Positions 21,657-23,385 of a stretch of DNA of 23,385 bases are shown one piece after another. The notes under the pieces were generated by a model. The model saw nothing but the letters and a program-made list of their open reading frames with translations, searched no databases and was not told the origin of the DNA. The position numbers and the translations under genes were made by a program. Source of the DNA: Pseudomonadota bacterium (lineage in GTDB: Bacteria > Desulfobacterota > Desulfobulbia > Desulfobulbales > JAGXFP01); assembly GCA_030673265.1 (NCBI GenBank), contig DAOVJK010000009.1, forward strand, positions 1 through 23,385. Direction: 5' to 3'. The first letter of the stretch is position 1. Every line of letters begins with the position of its first letter.

Positions 21657-21793
21657 TTACCCCAGAGACCAAAACGGCGATCGAGATTGTTATCGGTCTT
21701 TTTGTTGTGGCAGCTGCACTGGCAGCAGACTTGTTATGTGCTTCTAGCGAGATGGAAGATCAAGACGAAAACCAACTACAGGACATGGACTAA
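21653..21793 (+). CDS. 46-residue single-span membrane protein
   Basis: A short gene starts at ATG 21653, overlapping the stop of the HTH gene (ATGA), and ends with TAA overlapping the next start (TAATG). GGAGG lies ten bases upstream. The product begins MITPETKTAIEIVIGLFVVA and continues AALAADLLCASSEMEDQDEN: one membrane helix (about 9-29) and an acidic tail. The cysteine after the helix is not in a proper lipobox. A longer open frame beginning at 21404 covers it but lies in another gene. The function is unknown. Confidence 0.72.
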   Translation: MITPETKTAIEIVIGLFVVAAALAADLLCASSEMEDQDENQLQDMD

Positions 21794-22059
21794 TGGAAAC
21801 CATCCAAAAAATAAGAAAGATCTTGGACACACTAGAGAATCTAAAGGCAGAGAAAGCCTATCTATTATCCAAAGATACCGTGGTATGGTTCGGAGCGGCC
21901 AGCTTTACCGGCTTTCGTCGTGCCGCAGACTTCGATGTTGACGAGGACATCACCAAGCTTGTCGTAGGCGAGGCCCTGGTAAGAGTAGACTACAAAATAG
22001 ACAAGCTCCATAATATTTGTGAGAAAATGGCCAAAGTTTCAGGAATTGAAGACGATTAA
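21793..22059 (+). CDS. Small coiled-coil protein of unknown function
   Basis: The 88-residue product starts at ATG 21793, sharing one base with the upstream TAA; AGGA lies upstream. The N-terminus (QKIRKILDTLENLKAEKAYL) and C-terminus (RVDYKIDKLHNICEKMAKVS) are helical and could pair as a coiled coil. The centre (TVVWFGAASFTGFRRAADFD) is less regular. The family is not recognised. It precedes the ATPase gene by 43 bases and is probably co-transcribed with it. Confidence 0.65.
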   Translation: METIQKIRKILDTLENLKAEKAYLLSKDTVVWFGAASFTGFRRAADFDVDEDITKLVVGEALVRVDYKIDKLHNICEKMAKVSGIEDD

Positions 22060-22065
22060 TAATAA

Positions 22066-22079
22066 TCCCGGTACCGGGA
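22066..22079. repeat. Perfect 14-base palindrome before the ATPase gene
   Basis: TCCCGGTACCGGGA lies in the 43-base gap between the coiled-coil gene and the ATPase gene, 23 bases before the ATG. It might be a protein-binding site or a short mRNA hairpin that modulates translation of the ATPase. Confidence 0.55.
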
Positions 22080-22102
22080 CACACACCACCACGGAGGGAA
22101 TC

Positions 22103-23385
22103 ATGAAAACCTTAATACTTGAGAGTATCGCTCTCAGCAACTTCAGAGGAATAGCCAGTCAGACTATCCTCACAGAAGGCGGCAGCATCATCATTACTGG
22201 CGACAATGAACTTGGCAAAACCACTATCGGCGATGGCCTGCATTGGCTTTTCACCGACAAGGACGTTATGGGCCGTTCACCGTCAAAGGCGAAAGTTACA
22301 TCAACCACCTTCCCCTTGAAACCGCTCGACCACGAAGGCCAGGAGATCCACCACCTGGAAAGCACCGTCGAAGCGGTCTTCTTACTTGACGGCGTAAAAC
22401 TCACCCTCAAGAAGCTTCTGAAAGAGAAGCACACAAAACCCAGGGGCAAGGCCCGGAAGGTCTTCACCGGCAACACCAACGAATACTACGTTAATGGAGT
22501 CAAGAAGGCCGCTAACGCATTTAAAAAGATTACCGACGAGATTGCCACGCAAGAGGCCTTTATGCTCTTAATGACTCCTTTCTACTTTTCTGACGGCCTT
22601 GACTGGAAGAAAAGAAGGAGCCTTGTTCTTGATATTTCCGGAGACGTAAGTGACAAGCTGGTTATCGACTCTGACGAGAAGCTTATCCGCTTGCCAGATG
22701 TCCTTTGCGGCAAAACCGTCTCCGACTGTATGCAGGAGACCAAAGCGGCCAAGGCCACGGTTAATGGTCAGATTGACCAGATACCGGTCCGCATAGACGA
22801 GAACAGCCGTAACCAACCGGTTATAACTGGGATCGATCAAGCAGCCATAGCCAAGGAATTGGTTGAGATTAATACCCAAATTTCTACCCTGGAAGAATCT
22901 AAGGGCAAAATCGCAAGTGGTGGTGCAGACATAAAGCTTTCTCGCGACCTTACCGACACTATATCCGACATAGCTGAGATGGAGACAACTTCTCGCGACA
23001 TCAAAGCCGAGGCGGTCCGGAATAAGCGCGATGATCTATCCCAGGTAAAACGTCAACACACAGATGCTACCGCTGAGCTTATCCAGCTGGGAAGCACTAA
23101 GACCGGCCACGCCAGATATATCGAGACCACCGAGAAAGAGTTGGTGCCGCTCAGAAAAAACTACGACACTCTTCTTGAGCAAGTGTTTGTCCCCAATCCA
23201 GATGAAGTCCATTGCCCGTCATGCACACAGTTAGTGCCTGATAGTCTCCAGGAGACAGCCTACAACCTTTCCAAGGCAAACACCTTGAAGGAATGGAAAG
23301 AGAAGGGGGTAAGGCTTGCCAGAGAGCAAGAATTGTCCAGGGTAAAGATCGAGGGAATCGACAAGGAAATCGACGAGAAGAAAAA
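22103..23385 (+). CDS. SbcC/Rad50-like AAA ATPase (C-terminus outside window)
   Basis: The frame starts at ATG 22103 with GGAGGG upstream and runs off the right edge after 427 codons. The N-terminus MKTLILESIALSNFRGIASQ followed by GSIIITGDNELGKTTIGDGL is the RecF/SMC-type head: strand, NFRG turn, Walker A GDNELGKTT (33-41). From about residue 250 long charged helices make a coiled coil, with a CPSC pair (371, 374; HCPSCTQLVPDS) inside it, which resembles the Rad50 zinc hook that joins two molecules. Such proteins work with an SbcD-like nuclease on DNA ends and in recombination; that partner would lie beyond the window. It heads the replication/recombination arm. Confidence 0.83.
   Translation, partial: MKTLILESIALSNFRGIASQTILTEGGSIIITGDNELGKTTIGDGLHWLFTDKDVMGRSPSKAKVTSTTFPLKPLDHEGQEIHHLESTVEAVFLLDGVKLTLKKLLKEKHTKPRGKARKVFTGNTNEYYVNGVKKAANAFKKITDEIATQEAFMLLMTPFYFSDGLDWKKRRSLVLDISGDVSDKLVIDSDEKLIRLPDVLCGKTVSDCMQETKAAKATVNGQIDQIPVRIDENSRNQPVITGIDQAAIAKELVEINTQISTLEESKGKIASGGADIKLSRDLTDTISDIAEMETTSRDIKAEAVRNKRDDLSQVKRQHTDATAELIQLGSTKTGHARYIETTEKELVPLRKNYDTLLEQVFVPNPDEVHCPSCTQLVPDSLQETAYNLSKANTLKEWKEKGVRLAREQELSRVKIEGIDKEIDEKK

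Noticed and set aside
21404..21793. A 129-codon plus-strand frame starting inside the first rightward gene
   Set aside because: Its first two thirds lie in the wrong frame of two better genes; only the last 46 codons, from ATG 21653, form a real candidate and are listed.
1..23385. tRNA genes, CRISPR arrays, insertion sequences, integrase or attachment sites
   Set aside because: Gaps between genes are too short and show no cloverleaf, no regularly spaced repeats, no transposase and no recombinase. Nothing supports calling any of these.

Overview
The window is part of a tailed double-stranded DNA phage (or prophage) genome. The evidence is a contiguous packaging and head module on the minus strand: small and large terminase subunits, a portal, a scaffold-like protein, a major capsid protein and a head-tail adaptor. 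The family resemblances are a Terminase_3-type large subunit, a P22-like portal, a DUF4043/N4-gp56-like capsid and an SU10-like adaptor. Together they point to a short-tailed (podovirus-like) phage of a Gram-negative-type bacterial host. The host itself cannot be read from the window. There is no integrase, lysis gene, tRNA or bacterial flanking gene, so lysogeny cannot be judged. Family names come from recognition of protein patterns, not from database searches.

Layout. Positions 1-11651 form a leftward late operon. Reading in the direction of transcription it holds a 30-residue membrane peptide coupled to terS, then terS, terL, portal, two small virion-type proteins, scaffold, major capsid protein, a possible decoration protein, a RyR-domain protein, the adaptor, a glycine-rich fibre and a fibronectin-like virion protein that runs off the left edge. 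Positions 11652-11991 contain no credible protein gene. They hold an AT-rich promoter-like stretch, a strong leftward intrinsic terminator and a segment with two copies of a short palindrome that together form a long inverted repeat.

Positions 11992-20998 form a second leftward block of about eighteen mostly small, tightly packed and often overlapping genes. It ends at the terminator just mentioned. It holds several Cys-rich zinc-binding-type proteins, a Gp37/Gp68 (DUF5131) protein, an ASCH-domain protein, small membrane proteins, a WDGH-type phage protein, an NrdR-like zinc ribbon and one large virion-like protein of 468 residues. This is accessory or early-gene content and most of it has no known function.

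Positions 20999-21159 are a divergent control region with a plausible rightward promoter. To its right lies a rightward operon (21160-window end): a DUF6874-like protein, a small helix-turn-helix regulator, a one-helix membrane peptide, a coiled-coil protein and an SbcC/Rad50-like ATPase that runs off the right edge. This looks like the start of the regulation and replication/recombination arm.

The likely logic is that the divergent region selects between rightward (regulation, DNA metabolism) and leftward (accessory) early expression. The late head operon is insulated by the terminator at 11784-11822 and driven from the AT-rich region next to it.
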